A stretch of DNA of 64,000 bases from Streptomyces sp. NBC_00259 (GTDB taxonomy: Bacteria; Actinomycetota; Actinomycetes; Streptomycetales; Streptomycetaceae). The stretch spans positions 6,885,501-6,949,500 of the forward strand of contig NZ_CP108080.1 in NCBI RefSeq assembly GCF_036181745.1, written 5' to 3'. This document shows positions 43,294 to 55,370 of this stretch, one piece after another (position 1 is the stretch's first letter; each line of letters starts with the position of its first letter). The position numbers and the translations under genes are program-made. The notes below the pieces were generated by a model. That model did not search any database and was not told where the DNA came from. It saw nothing but the letters and a program-made list of their open reading frames with translations.

Positions 43294-44622
43294 CTACTTC
43301 CGGTTGAGATAGGCGAGAGCGGGGTGTACGGCGGTGTACCCGTCGAGGAGCCGGCGGGCGACGGTGACGGAGTCGACCAGGGGATGCAGGGCGAAGGCCT
43401 TGACGGCGGCGGCCCGCGAACCGCTGTCCGCCGCGGTCAGGACCTCCCGTTCGACGGCCTTCACCGCGGTGACCAACGCGGTCGCGTGGTACGGCAGCGG
43501 GTCGACGGCGTACGGACGGGCGCCGTTGGCGCCGACGAGGCACGGCACCTCGATCACGGCGTCCGCGTCGAGCGAGGAAAGGGTCGTGCGGTTGCGGACG
43601 TTGAGGATGAGCGTGGTGCGCTCGTCGCGGGCGACGGCCCGCATCAGGGCGAGCGCGACCTGCTCGTAGCCGCCCGGTTCGAGGTCGTCGGCGGCCCGCT
43701 CGCCCGCCCCCGAGGCCTCGCGGTTGTCCGCCATGTACGTGGCCTCCCGCTCGGCGCGGGTCAGCTCCCAGCGCTTCAGCGACGGGTCCGCGTAGAAGCC
43801 CGCCTGCTGGTCGAGCAGGAAGGCGCCGCGGGTCCTCGCGGCGCTCCGGTACGCCCGGACGGTCTCACGGTTGAAGTAGTAGTAGTGCAGGTACTCGTTG
43901 GGGATCGCGCCGAGCGAGCGCAGCCAGTCGGCGCCGAAGAGCCTGCCCTCCTCCAGGGAGCCGAGCGCGCCGGGGTCCTGGAGCAGCCGCGGCAGTTCGT
44001 CCCGGCCCGCCACGTGCAGTCCCCGCAGCCAGCCGAGGTGGTTGAGCCCGACGTAGTCGAGCCACGCCGTGTCCGGGTCGGCGCCGAGGGCCCGGGCGAC
44101 GCGCCGGCCGAGCCCGACCGGCGAGTCGCAGATCCCGATGACGCGGTCGCCGAGCACCCGGGACATGGCCTCGGTGACCAGCCCGGCCGGATTGGTGAAG
44201 TTGATGACCCAGGCGCCGGGCGCGAGCGCGGCGATCCGCCGGGCGATGTCCATGGCGACCGGTACGGTCCGCAGTCCGTAGGCGATGCCGCCCGCGCCGA
44301 CCGTCTCCTGACCCAGCACGCCCTCGGCGAGGGCGACCCGCTCGTCGGCGGCGCGGCCCTCAAGCCCGCCGACGCGGATCGCGGAGAAGACGAAGTCGGC
44401 CCCGCGCAGCGCCTCGTCGAGGTCGGTGGTGACGCCGACCTCCGGCGCGTCCGGGATGCCGGCGGCCTGCTCGGCGAGCACGGTGGCGACGGCGCCGAGG
44501 CGGGCCGGGTCCAGGTCGTGGAGGGTGACGCGGGTGACCCGGCCCTCGGCGTGGTCGCCGAGCAGCGCGCCGTACACCAGCGGCACACGGAAGCCTCCGC
44601 CGCCGAGAATCGTCAGCCTCAT
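43294..44622 (-). CDS. GH4-family NAD-dependent glycosidase
   Basis: The 442-residue protein is a family 4 enzyme, which cleaves by redox chemistry using NAD and a metal ion. The dinucleotide loop is LTILGGGGFRVPLV; GICDSP gives the metal-binding Cys, GLNHLGW the His, and INFTNPAGLVTEAM is the family motif. The 6-phospho-beta-glucosidase subgroup is the nearest, but the unphosphorylated substrate of actinomycete members remains possible. It lies just upstream of the mannosidase and diverges from a GH2 gene. Confidence 0.88.
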   Translation of the reverse strand: MRLTILGGGGFRVPLVYGALLGDHAEGRVTRVTLHDLDPARLGAVATVLAEQAAGIPDAPEVGVTTDLDEALRGADFVFSAIRVGGLEGRAADERVALAEGVLGQETVGAGGIAYGLRTVPVAMDIARRIAALAPGAWVINFTNPAGLVTEAMSRVLGDRVIGICDSPVGLGRRVARALGADPDTAWLDYVGLNHLGWLRGLHVAGRDELPRLLQDPGALGSLEEGRLFGADWLRSLGAIPNEYLHYYYFNRETVRAYRSAARTRGAFLLDQQAGFYADPSLKRWELTRAEREATYMADNREASGAGERAADDLEPGGYEQVALALMRAVARDERTTLILNVRNRTTLSSLDADAVIEVPCLVGANGARPYAVDPLPYHATALVTAVKAVEREVLTAADSGSRAAAVKAFALHPLVDSVTVARRLLDGYTAVHPALAYLNRK

Positions 44623-44691
44623 TCCGCCCGTGCCCTCCTCGTGCCGTGGGCCCACCCTGTTTCTCCTGCCCCACGCTGTCACCTTCGTGGC

Positions 44692-44705
44692 GTTCCCGCG
44701 AGAAC
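44692..44705. promoter_or_regulatory. Near-perfect palindrome in the GH4/GH2 gap
   Basis: GTTCCCGCGAGAAC is symmetric except for one pair and lies between the divergent glycosidase genes. It is probably a shared operator. Confidence 0.55.
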
Positions 44706-44736
44706 CCGGGCCCGAGGAGATCGGACCACTCACCCG

Positions 44737-44765
44737 TTGGAAAGTGTCGGAATCTGTTGAATACT
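44737..44765 (+). promoter_or_regulatory. Promoter of the GH2 gene
   Basis: TTGGAA (44737-44742) and AATACT (44760-44765) have a 17-base spacer. The start site would fall about 33 bases before the GTG. Confidence 0.6.
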
Positions 44766-44804
44766 GTCGGCGTCCATGAACGACGCCGGCCCTGGGGGAC
44801 CCCT

Positions 44805-47720
<2,916 letters not shown>

Positions 47721-47736
47721 CGCCTCGGGGGCCGGC

Positions 47737-47759
47737 CTCCCGGGCCACTCGGCCGGGAG
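47737..47759. terminator. Terminator between GH2 and amine oxidase-like genes
   Basis: A hairpin with CTCCCGG(G)CC and GGCCGGGAG arms and an ACTC loop lies between two convergent genes. Confidence 0.65.
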
Positions 47760-47812
47760 AGTCGGAAGTTCGTCGCCCCTCGGCCGTGTCCCGGTCCCGG
47801 TCCGGGACGCCG

Positions 47813-49603
47813 TCAACCGAGGTCGAACACGTTCCGCAGCCCCAGCCGGTAGCGCGTGCGGTCGTGTCGCTTGAGGTGGTCCAGCTCCGGCGCCCGGAAC
47901 AGCGGCTCGATCGTGCAGCGCGTCGCCGGCGAACCGATGCGGTCCAGCAGGGCGTTGACCGCGGCACGCGCGGACGCGTTGGCGCCCTCCATCGTCGCCA
48001 GGTCGATGTCGACGGCGACGTAATCACCGGAGAGGAAGAGGTTCGGGACCCTGGACGCCGCGGACGGGCGGTTGTGGAAGGTACCCACCGGGTGGATGAG
48101 CAGTTCGTCCTCGTTCGTGGGGTGCGGGGTGCCGAGGCCGTCCACGCCCGGGTCCAGGAACCAGGAGTGCAGGGCGCTGTCCTTGAGGACCGGGCGCCCC
48201 GTGTCGTTGAGCGCGGCCTTGAGCTGCGCCCACACCTCGCGGGCGACCTGTTCGCGCGTGCACTGCTTGGCCGTCCTCCCGTAGAGGATTCCCGGCCTGT
48301 CCCACTCGGAGATGTCCACCGAAAGGCAGTCGACCGCGATCCCGTCGCCGTAGTCCCGCGGGAAGTCGCGGTGCGGCCAGTGCCCGGCCTGCTGGATCGC
48401 CGTCAGGGACCAAGGTGAGTCGATGCAGTTGAGGTGTCCGTGCAGCAGCGGCGCCTTCTCCGTGAGATAGAACTGGATGCCCGTCATCCAGTCCGTCTCC
48501 AGCCGGTCGCAGCGAGCGAGCTGGGGGTCGGCCGCCCGCAGTGCCGCGCTCCAGGTGCGCCGGGCGTGCTCCACCGGAACGGCCGAGACGTAGTGGTCGG
48601 CGGTGACGGTGCGGCGGGCGCCGTCCGGGTCCTCCATGAGCGCCCCGGTGATGCGGCCGGAACCGTACACCAGCTCCCGCAGCGTCCAGCCGATTCTGAA
48701 CTCCACGCCCAGCGAGCGCAGATGAGCCGCCCAGGGATCGATCCAGGCCTCGTTGGTGGGGGCGTTGAGGATGCGGTCGAGGGGACCGTCTGCGCCACGG
48801 CCCAGCGCGTTGAAGACGAACGCCTCCAGCAGGGTGGCGACCGTCCTGGTGCTGGCCTCCTCGGCCTTGGTCGCCACGATGTTGCGGGTCAGGCCGACGG
48901 CGAGGATGCGCTGGTAGTCGTAGCTCATCTCCTCGGCCCGGATGAAGTCCCACCAGGGGGTGCGCTCCCAGGCCTCGTCGCGCCGTTCGTCGCAGCTGGT
49001 GAGGAAGACCAGTCCGCGGTTCACGAAGTACGCGCTCTCGTGCAGCGGGATGCCGAGGGCCGTGTCGATGAACGCGGTCAGCGCCCGGCGGATCTCGTCG
49101 AGCGTGAGCTCGGGCGGCCGGTGACCGGGCCAGGGGAGCGGGATGCGCAGATCCTCCGCCCCGGTGCGGGCGAAGGACATCTCCGGCGGGGCGACGAGGT
49201 TGTCCCAGACGCCGTTGGGGTTGCCGGGGAAGGGGATGCGCCGCATCGTGTCCGGCAGATTGTGGTAGATGCCCGGGATGAAGCGGAAGCCGTGCTCGGC
49301 GGGCAGCGGTCTGCGGCCGCCCTTCCCGCTGTCGGGTACGTCCATGCTGCGGGCCTTGCCGCCGAGCGCTCTGCGTTCGTAGACGGTCACGCGTAAGCCG
49401 CGCTCGGCGAGTTCATGAGCGGCGGTGAGGCCGGCGACGCCCCCGCCCAGGACCGCGACCGAAGGCCCGGCGGCTTCATGTGCCGCGGCCGAGGCCGGTC
49501 CGCTCGCCGTGGTGGTGAGTGCCGCGGCGGAGCCGGCCGCCGCGGCTCCCGCGAGGAAAGTGCGCCGTGTCGCTCCCTGCCGGTCCGTGTCCAGGCGATC
49601 CAT
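47813..49603 (-). CDS. Tat-exported FAD-dependent amine oxidase-like protein
   Basis: The 596-residue flavoprotein has a twin-arginine signal (ATRRTFLAGAAAAGSAAAL), then the FAD loop SVAVLGGGVAGLTAAHELAERG and HGFRFIPGIYHNLPDTMRR, a pattern shared with hydroxysqualene dehydroxylase and phytoene desaturase-like proteins. The C-terminal LFLSGDYVAVDIDLATMEGA binds FAD again. A Tat-exported member suggests action on an extracellular lipid or isoprenoid, as an inference. ATG 49603 is used; TTG two codons earlier is unlikely. Confidence 0.83.
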   Translation of the reverse strand: MDRLDTDRQGATRRTFLAGAAAAGSAAALTTTASGPASAAAHEAAGPSVAVLGGGVAGLTAAHELAERGLRVTVYERRALGGKARSMDVPDSGKGGRRPLPAEHGFRFIPGIYHNLPDTMRRIPFPGNPNGVWDNLVAPPEMSFARTGAEDLRIPLPWPGHRPPELTLDEIRRALTAFIDTALGIPLHESAYFVNRGLVFLTSCDERRDEAWERTPWWDFIRAEEMSYDYQRILAVGLTRNIVATKAEEASTRTVATLLEAFVFNALGRGADGPLDRILNAPTNEAWIDPWAAHLRSLGVEFRIGWTLRELVYGSGRITGALMEDPDGARRTVTADHYVSAVPVEHARRTWSAALRAADPQLARCDRLETDWMTGIQFYLTEKAPLLHGHLNCIDSPWSLTAIQQAGHWPHRDFPRDYGDGIAVDCLSVDISEWDRPGILYGRTAKQCTREQVAREVWAQLKAALNDTGRPVLKDSALHSWFLDPGVDGLGTPHPTNEDELLIHPVGTFHNRPSAASRVPNLFLSGDYVAVDIDLATMEGANASARAAVNALLDRIGSPATRCTIEPLFRAPELDHLKRHDRTRYRLGLRNVFDLG

Positions 49604-49728
49604 GCCCAACCCCTACTCGACGGTAACTGTCAGGTCCGGCGCAGGAGCCTAACGACGGCTCCCCCGACCCGGAAGGCGTGCGCGGGCCCAGTCACCCAGC
49701 GCGACGCCGCGGGCGACACAATGGCCCC

Positions 49729-50154
49729 ATGGCCCGACGTACCACCCGCCCCCCACAGCCCGCCGTCACCGACGGATCCCCCTGTCCCTGTGGACTCCCC
49801 GCCGCCTACGGCGCCTGCTGCGGCAGGTTCCACACCGGACAGGCCGCCGCCCCGACCGCGGAGTTGCTGATGCGCTCCCGCTACAGCGCCTTCGTGGTCC
49901 GCGACGAGACCTATCTCCTGCGCACCTGGCATCCGGACAACCGGCCGAGCTCCGTCGACTTCGACCCCGGGATGCGCTGGACCGGTCTGGAGATCGCCGG
50001 AACGACCGAGGGCAGCATGTTCCACTCCACCGGCACGGTCACCTTCGTCGCCCGCTACACCCGGGCGGGGGAGCCCGGACGGCTCCACGAGCGCAGCCAT
50101 TTCGAGCGGCACGACGGTGCCTGGGTGTACGTGAGCGGCACGTTCATGGAGTGA
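49729..50154 (+). CDS. YchJ-family (UPF0225) protein
   Basis: The 141-residue protein begins with a SEC-C-type Cys motif (SPCPCGLPAAYGACCGRFH), then an NTF2-like fold (LMRSRYSAFV, YLLRTWHPDNRP, HERSHFERHDGAWVYV). The family has no agreed function. The start is the ATG at 49729, before which no ribosome site is evident. It diverges from the flavoprotein gene. Confidence 0.88.
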   Translation: MARRTTRPPQPAVTDGSPCPCGLPAAYGACCGRFHTGQAAAPTAELLMRSRYSAFVVRDETYLLRTWHPDNRPSSVDFDPGMRWTGLEIAGTTEGSMFHSTGTVTFVARYTRAGEPGRLHERSHFERHDGAWVYVSGTFME

Positions 50155-50205
50155 GCGGGAGGCTGCGGGAACGGACCGGGCCGACGGGGTCGGCAACGGG
50201 CCGGT

Positions 50206-50655
50206 TCAGACGCTCGTCGTCGATCCCGGGCGCACGATCATCAGTACGGTGACTATCGCCCACAGCAGGTTGAAGATCCCCGTGTACATCGCGAGCCGCT
50301 TGGTGTCCGCGATCTCGGCGGGGCCTTCCAGGACCGCGCTCTGGCGAGGCAGCACCAGCGCGGCGAGGACGGCGGCCGCGATCGCGGTGAGGACCATCGA
50401 GACGATGAGCCAGGTGTCGCCGAGGGCATGGAGGCTGTTGGCGGTCGCGATGCCGAAGACGGGGACGGTGACGCCGACGAGCGCGTACACCCGGCAGACG
50501 CGGTGGAGGTTGCGGAGCACGGCGCGTGCCCGTTCGTCGGCCGGATCGGCGAGCACCTGGCGGGCAGCCGCGGGGAACATGCTGGCCGCCACGGTCACCG
50601 GACCGACGGCGATGATCGCGGCCAGGACATGGACGATGAGGAGGATCTTGGTCAC
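50206..50655 (-). CDS. Integral membrane protein, DUF2269-like
   Basis: The 149-residue protein has four membrane helices with a His near the first (ILLIVHVLAAIIAVGPVTVAASMF) and NLHRVCRVYALVG in the middle. It resembles small DUF2269-type membrane proteins, of unknown role. GTG 50655 begins the first helix. It diverges from the GlxA-type regulator. Confidence 0.75.
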   Translation of the reverse strand: MTKILLIVHVLAAIIAVGPVTVAASMFPAAARQVLADPADERARAVLRNLHRVCRVYALVGVTVPVFGIATANSLHALGDTWLIVSMVLTAIAAAVLAALVLPRQSAVLEGPAEIADTKRLAMYTGIFNLLWAIVTVLMIVRPGSTTSV

Positions 50656-50802
50656 GGGCCGACGCTAACGGTGCCCGCCGGGCCAGGGACAGTGGCGGTA
50701 ATGCCACGTTCCCACGGATTCTCGCCAGAGCCTCGGCAGCGGCTCCGCGCCGTGGCCGGGCAGCTCACCGGCGTCGGCCGAAAGGAGTCGACGGCGTACG
50801 TT

Positions 50803-51759
50803 ATGGCCATGCACACGGTGGCCGTACTCGCCCTCGACGGAGTCATCCCCTTCGATCTGTCGACACCCGTCGACGCCTTCGGCCGCGCCCGGCTGCCCGA
50901 CGGGCGGGATGCCTACCGGGTCAAGGTCTGCGCCCCGGCCGCCGAGATCGACGCGGGCTACTTCACCCTGCGGGCGCCCTGGGGCCTCGACGTGCTCGAC
51001 GACGCGGACACGATCATCCTGCCCGGCTGCGCCGATCCCGCGGCGGCGGTGTCCCCCGAGGTGATCGACATCCTGCGGCGGGCGGCCGCGGACGGCACCA
51101 GGATCGCCTCCATCTGCGTGGGCTCCTTCATCCTCGCCGCGACCGGGCTGCTCGACGGGCTCCGGGCCACCACGCACTGGCTCGGCACCGAGGACCTCGC
51201 CCGTATGTACCCGCGGATCGACGTGGATCCGGACGTGCTCTACGTCGACAACGGTCAGTTCCTCACCTCGGCGGGTTCGGCCGCCGGACTCGACCTGTGT
51301 CTGCACATGATCCGCCGCGACTACGGTTCGGCCGTCGCCGCCGACGCGGCCCGGCTCTCGGTGATGCCGCTCGAACGCGAGGGCGGCCAGGCGCAGTTCA
51401 TCGTCCACGACCATCCGCCGGCGCCGGCAGGTGCGACCCTGGAGCCCCTGCTGCGCTGGATGGAGGAGAACGCCCGGCGGGAGCTGACCCTGGCCGACAT
51501 CGCGGGCCGGGCCGGCATGAGCCCCCGTACGGTGAACCGCCGTTTCCGCGAGCAGACCGGTACGACCCCGCTGCAGTGGCTCCATCGCGCCCGTATCCGC
51601 CAGGCGCAGCATCTGCTGGAGACCACCGCCCATCCGGTCGACAGGATCGCCGCGCAGGTCGGCTTCGGTTCGCCGACGGCCTTCCGTGACCGCTTCAAGC
51701 GCCAGGTGGGCACGAGCCCGCACGCCTACCGCCGGGCCTTCCGCGGCACCCGGCCGTAG
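50803..51759 (+). CDS. GlxA-type AraC regulator with DJ-1/PfpI domain
   Basis: The 318-residue protein has an N-terminal class I amidotransferase-like domain (AVLALDGVIPFDLSTPVDAFG, IASICVGSFILAATGLLDG with the nucleophile-elbow Cys) and a C-terminal AraC DNA-binding domain (LTLADIAGRAGMSPRTVNRRF, DRIAAQVGFGSPTAFRDRFKRQVG). This is the GlxA layout; Streptomyces relatives such as AdpA use it for development and metabolism. AAAGGAG lies 15 bases before the ATG, rather far. Target genes are unknown. Confidence 0.88.
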   Translation: MAMHTVAVLALDGVIPFDLSTPVDAFGRARLPDGRDAYRVKVCAPAAEIDAGYFTLRAPWGLDVLDDADTIILPGCADPAAAVSPEVIDILRRAAADGTRIASICVGSFILAATGLLDGLRATTHWLGTEDLARMYPRIDVDPDVLYVDNGQFLTSAGSAAGLDLCLHMIRRDYGSAVAADAARLSVMPLEREGGQAQFIVHDHPPAPAGATLEPLLRWMEENARRELTLADIAGRAGMSPRTVNRRFREQTGTTPLQWLHRARIRQAQHLLETTAHPVDRIAAQVGFGSPTAFRDRFKRQVGTSPHAYRRAFRGTRP

Positions 51760-51791
51760 GGGGTCTCCGGTCGAGGTCGTCTCCGGCCGGG
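51749..51791. terminator. Terminator after the GlxA-type gene
   Basis: CCCGGCCG (51749-51756) and CGGCCGGG (51784-51791) can pair in the gap between convergent genes. Confidence 0.45.
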
Positions 51792-51812
51792 GTGATCCCC
51801 GCTCTTCGTGAT

Positions 51813-52070
51813 CTAGCGCCGTGCGCCCGGCCGTACCACCAGTCCCGGGTTGTACGCGGCCAGCACCTTGTTCGCCCTGGCCAGCGTCGCGAGGGCGTGC
51901 TCGCGGTCCGCCTGGTCCTCGCTACAGAAGGGCGCCCGGAACCGCAGTGCGTCGCGCGCCGCGCACTCGGCGTCGATCTCCGCCTGCAGGACGCCGAGCG
52001 GCATGCAGGACCCGATCAGGGCGGCGACGCCGTCGGGAATCGGGACGGGGACGAGGTTCGACGCGGTCAC
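51813..52070 (-). CDS. Small 85-aa protein, unknown
   Basis: The 85-residue product has no known motif. It starts with GTG and has AAAGGA six bases upstream. The helical centre (LQAEIDAECAARDAL, QADREHALATLARANKVLAAYNPGLV) looks like a helical hairpin with a Tyr-Asn-Pro end. Codon use is normal. It may be a small regulatory or binding protein. Confidence 0.6.
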   Translation of the reverse strand: MTASNLVPVPIPDGVAALIGSCMPLGVLQAEIDAECAARDALRFRAPFCSEDQADREHALATLARANKVLAAYNPGLVVRPGARR

Positions 52071-52199
52071 GGTGAGTCCTTTGCTGATGTTGCTCCGGGG
52101 ACGCCGGGCATGGGCGGTGTTCTCCTCTATACGTACCTGATGCGCTTCACGGTTCGTCGGCCGGGACGTCTCTATGGGGAAACCGTTAGGTCGCGGCCG

Positions 52200-52227
52200 T
52201 TGATTTCTCCTTACGCGGGAGTAAGTT
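52200..52227 (+). promoter_or_regulatory. Promoter and operator of the acyl-CoA ligase gene
   Basis: TTGATT (52200-52205) and TAAGTT (52222-52227) are 16 bases apart. The palindrome CTTAC-GCGGGA-GTAAG (52210-52225) covers the spacer and part of the -10 box. A TetR-type fatty-acid repressor is a likely binder. Confidence 0.6.
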
Positions 52228-52282
52228 GGCCTGCCTGTAACCCCCGGTAAGTCCGCTGTCGCACCGTGAAGGGGAGCCGGCC

Positions 52283-54193
52283 ATGGGCGTACGCAAGGAT
52301 CTCGGGCGGGCCAGGCGCCGCGCCGACCTGGCCGGGCGGGCCGCCGTCGAACTGATCAGGGAGGACGGCGCCGTACGCGAGGTGCGCGCCGCGCCGCTCG
52401 TCGCGCCCGCCGCCGGATCCGCCGCCGACATCCCCTTCGTCAACGCCGGCGAAGCACCCGACGCGGTGGTTCTCAGGCGCCGGGACGCCACCGGCTGGCG
52501 GTCCGTCACCGCGGCCGCGTTCGCCCGGGAGGTGACCGCCGTCGCCAAGGGACTCGTCGCCGCGGGCCTGGAGCCCGGCGGGCGGGTCGCGCTGATGTCC
52601 CGCACCCGCTACGAATGGACCGTCCTCGACTTCGCGGTGTGGGCCGCGGGCGGACAGTCCGTGCCCGTCTACGCCACCTCGTCGGCCGAACAGATCGCCT
52701 GGATCCTGCGCGACTCCGGCGCCCGGTTCGTCGTCGTGGAGAGCGACGAGAACGCCGCGACCGTGACGGAGGCCGCACGGTCCCTGCCCGAGCCGCCCCG
52801 CAGCTGGGTGATCGACGGCGGCGCGCTGGACGAACTGGACGTGCTCGGCCGTGGCATACCCGAGAAGGAGATCACCGAGCGGCGGGCCGCACTCACCCCC
52901 GACACCATCGCCACCCTCTGCTACACCTCGGGGACCACCGGCCGCCCCAAGGGCTGTGTGCTCACCCACGGCAATCTGCACGCCGAGGCCGCCAACACCG
53001 TGGAACTGCTCCACCCCGTGTTCAAGGAGGTCACCGGCCAGACCGCGTCGACCCTCCTCTTCCTGCCGCTCGCGCACATCCTCGGGCGTACGATCCAGCT
53101 CGCCTGCCTGCTGGCGCGTATCGAGCTCGGCCACTGCCCCGGCATCAAGCCGGACGAACTCCGCCCCGAACTCCGGTCGTTCAGGCCCACCTTCGTCGTC
53201 GGTGTGCCGTATCTCTTCGAGAAGATCCATGACACGGGACGGGCCACCGCGGAGAAGATCGGACGCGGCGCGTCCTTCGAGCGGGCCGACCGGATCGCCG
53301 TACGGTTCGCCGAGGCCTACCTCGCGAAGTTCCTCGGCCGGGCGAAGGGCCCGGGGCCGGGCCTGTACCTCGCCTGGGCGCTGTACGACCTGCTCGTCTA
53401 CCGGCGTATCCGCAAGGAACTCGGCGGCAGACTGCGCTACGCCATCAGCGGCGGCTCCCCGCTGGACCGCCGGCTCAACCTCTTCTTCTACGCCGCCGGG
53501 ATCATCGTCTACGAGGGCTACGGCCTCACCGAGACCACCGCGGCCGCCACGATCACCCCGCCGCTCAGCCCCCGGCCCGGCACCGTCGGCCTCCCGGTGC
53601 CCGGTACGGCCGTCCGGATCGCCGACGACGGCGAGGTCCTCGTCAAGGGCGGCATCGTCTTCGGCTCGTACTGGAACAACCCGGCGGCCACCGCGGAGGT
53701 GCTGCACGACGACTGGTTCGCCACCGGTGACCTCGGCAGTCTCGACGAGGAGGGCCATCTCACCATCACCGGCCGGAAGAAGGACATCCTCGTCACCTCC
53801 GGCGGCAAGAACGTCTCACCCGCGGTCCTGGAGGACCGCCTGCGCAGCCGCCCGCCCGTCGGCCAGTGCATCGTCGTCGGCGACAACCGGCCGTTCGTCG
53901 CCGCGCTCGTGACACTCGATCCGGAGGCGCTCCCGCACTGGCTCGCGGTCCGGGGACGCCCCGCCGGTACACCGCTCACCGAGCTGTGCGAGGACCCGGA
54001 GATGACCGCCGACATCCAGCGGGCGGTCGACCACGCCAACCGGGCCGTCTCCCGGGCCGAGTCCATCCGCGCGTTCCGCATCGTCCCGGGCGGGTTCACC
54101 GAGGAGAACGGCATGCTCACGCCGTCGCTGAAGGTCAGACGCCATGCGGTGGCGGCCGCGTACGCCGCTGAGATCGACGCGCTGTACGGCTGA
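52283..54193 (+). CDS. Long-chain fatty acid-CoA ligase
   Basis: The 636-residue adenylate-forming enzyme activates long-chain fatty acids. Motifs: LCYTSGTTGRPKGCVLTH (P-loop), YEGYGLTETTAAATI, DDWFATGDLGSLDEEGHLTITGRKKDI and the acyl-binding C-domain. ACSBG-like members carry the long insert seen here (FFQPTFVVGVPYLFEKIHD-type, about 310). GGGGAG lies before the ATG. A palindrome in its promoter suggests control by a repressor that senses acyl-CoA. Confidence 0.92.
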   Translation: MGVRKDLGRARRRADLAGRAAVELIREDGAVREVRAAPLVAPAAGSAADIPFVNAGEAPDAVVLRRRDATGWRSVTAAAFAREVTAVAKGLVAAGLEPGGRVALMSRTRYEWTVLDFAVWAAGGQSVPVYATSSAEQIAWILRDSGARFVVVESDENAATVTEAARSLPEPPRSWVIDGGALDELDVLGRGIPEKEITERRAALTPDTIATLCYTSGTTGRPKGCVLTHGNLHAEAANTVELLHPVFKEVTGQTASTLLFLPLAHILGRTIQLACLLARIELGHCPGIKPDELRPELRSFRPTFVVGVPYLFEKIHDTGRATAEKIGRGASFERADRIAVRFAEAYLAKFLGRAKGPGPGLYLAWALYDLLVYRRIRKELGGRLRYAISGGSPLDRRLNLFFYAAGIIVYEGYGLTETTAAATITPPLSPRPGTVGLPVPGTAVRIADDGEVLVKGGIVFGSYWNNPAATAEVLHDDWFATGDLGSLDEEGHLTITGRKKDILVTSGGKNVSPAVLEDRLRSRPPVGQCIVVGDNRPFVAALVTLDPEALPHWLAVRGRPAGTPLTELCEDPEMTADIQRAVDHANRAVSRAESIRAFRIVPGGFTEENGMLTPSLKVRRHAVAAAYAAEIDALYG

Positions 54194-54252
54194 GAGAGCC
54201 GGCGGAGCGGAAGTTGGAGCGGGGCGGCAGTGGACGGGACCGGGGCCGGCTG

Positions 54253-55089
54253 TCAGTTCGTCGCGGTCTCACGGGACCCGGACCGTCCCGGCGCCCCGCG
54301 CCGGACCCGGGCCGCGCGTGCGCGCAGATGCCCGGCGCGCAGCACGATCTCGGTGGCGAACCGGCTTTCCGGGTCGGTGAGCCGGCCACCGAAGATGGAC
54401 TCCAGACTGCGCAGCCGGTAGCGCACGGTCTGCGGGTGGACGTCGAGGAGTTCGCCCATCTGCGCGGCCGTGCCGCGGGTGTCCAGCCAGATGCGCAGGG
54501 TCTCGATGAGGCGGTCGCGGCGGGTCGGGGTGAGCGTGGAGACGGGAGCCAACTCCCGTTCCGTGAGCTGGTCGAGGAGCGCCGGGTCGGACAGCAGCCA
54601 CAGCGTGACCAGATGGTCGTCGCACAGGACCAGCGGGCCGTCCTCGACGATGTCGGTGTCGACGAGGTCCAGGAGCCTGCGCGCCCAGCGCAGGGAGTCG
54701 GCCGCGGTGGCGAGCGGGACGGTGAGCCCCGCGGCCGCGTTGGTGCCGGCGAGCGCGGCCTGGAGCATCCGTCTTCGGGCCTCGTCGAGAGGCCCCGGGA
54801 TCAGCAGATGCGGCTGCGGTTCGCCGAGGTCGGTGAGGACATCGTTGTCCAGTTCGGCCAGGTCCGGCGTGGCGGGGGCCCGTAGCGCCACCATGGTCAC
54901 CCGCTCCGGCAGGGACCAGCCGGTCTGCTCGGCGAGCTCGGCGACCGCGGTACGGGGCACGGAGGGCCCGGCCAGCACGAGATGGAGCAGTCGCCGGCGC
55001 AGCGTCTCCGTCCGCTGGACGCTCTGTGCCCGCACGTTCACGTGGCCAAGCGGCTCACCCGCGTCCGAAGGCTGAGTGGTTCTCGGCAT
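54253..55089 (-). CDS. PucR-family helix-turn-helix regulator
   Basis: The 278-residue protein has the C-terminal PucR/CdaR-type HTH (LIETLRIWLDTRGTAAQMGELL, HPQTVRYRLRSLESIFG) and a middle GGDEF-like degenerate region. It lacks the N-terminal PucR sensor domain. The ATG at 55089 follows GAGGGG. Members control purine or amine catabolism and other pathways; its targets cannot be read here. Confidence 0.85.
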   Translation of the reverse strand: MPRTTQPSDAGEPLGHVNVRAQSVQRTETLRRRLLHLVLAGPSVPRTAVAELAEQTGWSLPERVTMVALRAPATPDLAELDNDVLTDLGEPQPHLLIPGPLDEARRRMLQAALAGTNAAAGLTVPLATAADSLRWARRLLDLVDTDIVEDGPLVLCDDHLVTLWLLSDPALLDQLTERELAPVSTLTPTRRDRLIETLRIWLDTRGTAAQMGELLDVHPQTVRYRLRSLESIFGGRLTDPESRFATEIVLRAGHLRARAARVRRGAPGRSGSRETATN

Positions 55090-55147
55090 GTGTGTGCTTC
55101 TCCCCTCGCGCTCCGGGCGTCCGGTGGGGGGTGGTGATGTGCGGGAC

Positions 55148-55161
55148 GGAAAGCGCTCCCA
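55148..55161 (-). promoter_or_regulatory. CebR-like half-conserved site upstream of the PucR gene
   Basis: On the minus strand TGGGAGCGCTTTCC matches 11 of 14 bases of the CebR palindrome. Only one arm is perfect. Confidence 0.3.
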
Positions 55162-55370
55162 CTGCCCGACAGCTGTGACCACGGTGTGGATGCCTCGTGG
55201 ATGCCGAACATAGACCAGGTGTGGTGGTGGGCGCACCGGTCGGGACACGGGAAACTGCGGGCCGCGGCGCCGGAGCGCTCACTTCCGGACAAGATGCCGA
55301 AGTGACCTGCTGGGCGGACGACAAGGAAACAACCGACTGGTAAGGGGTTTCGCGAAATCTGCGCGACGCG

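Noticed and set aside
40524..43307. A 927-codon open frame on the + strand
   Set aside because: It lies antisense to the GH38 mannosidase, which has all its catalytic motifs. Long antisense frames are expected in very GC-rich DNA.
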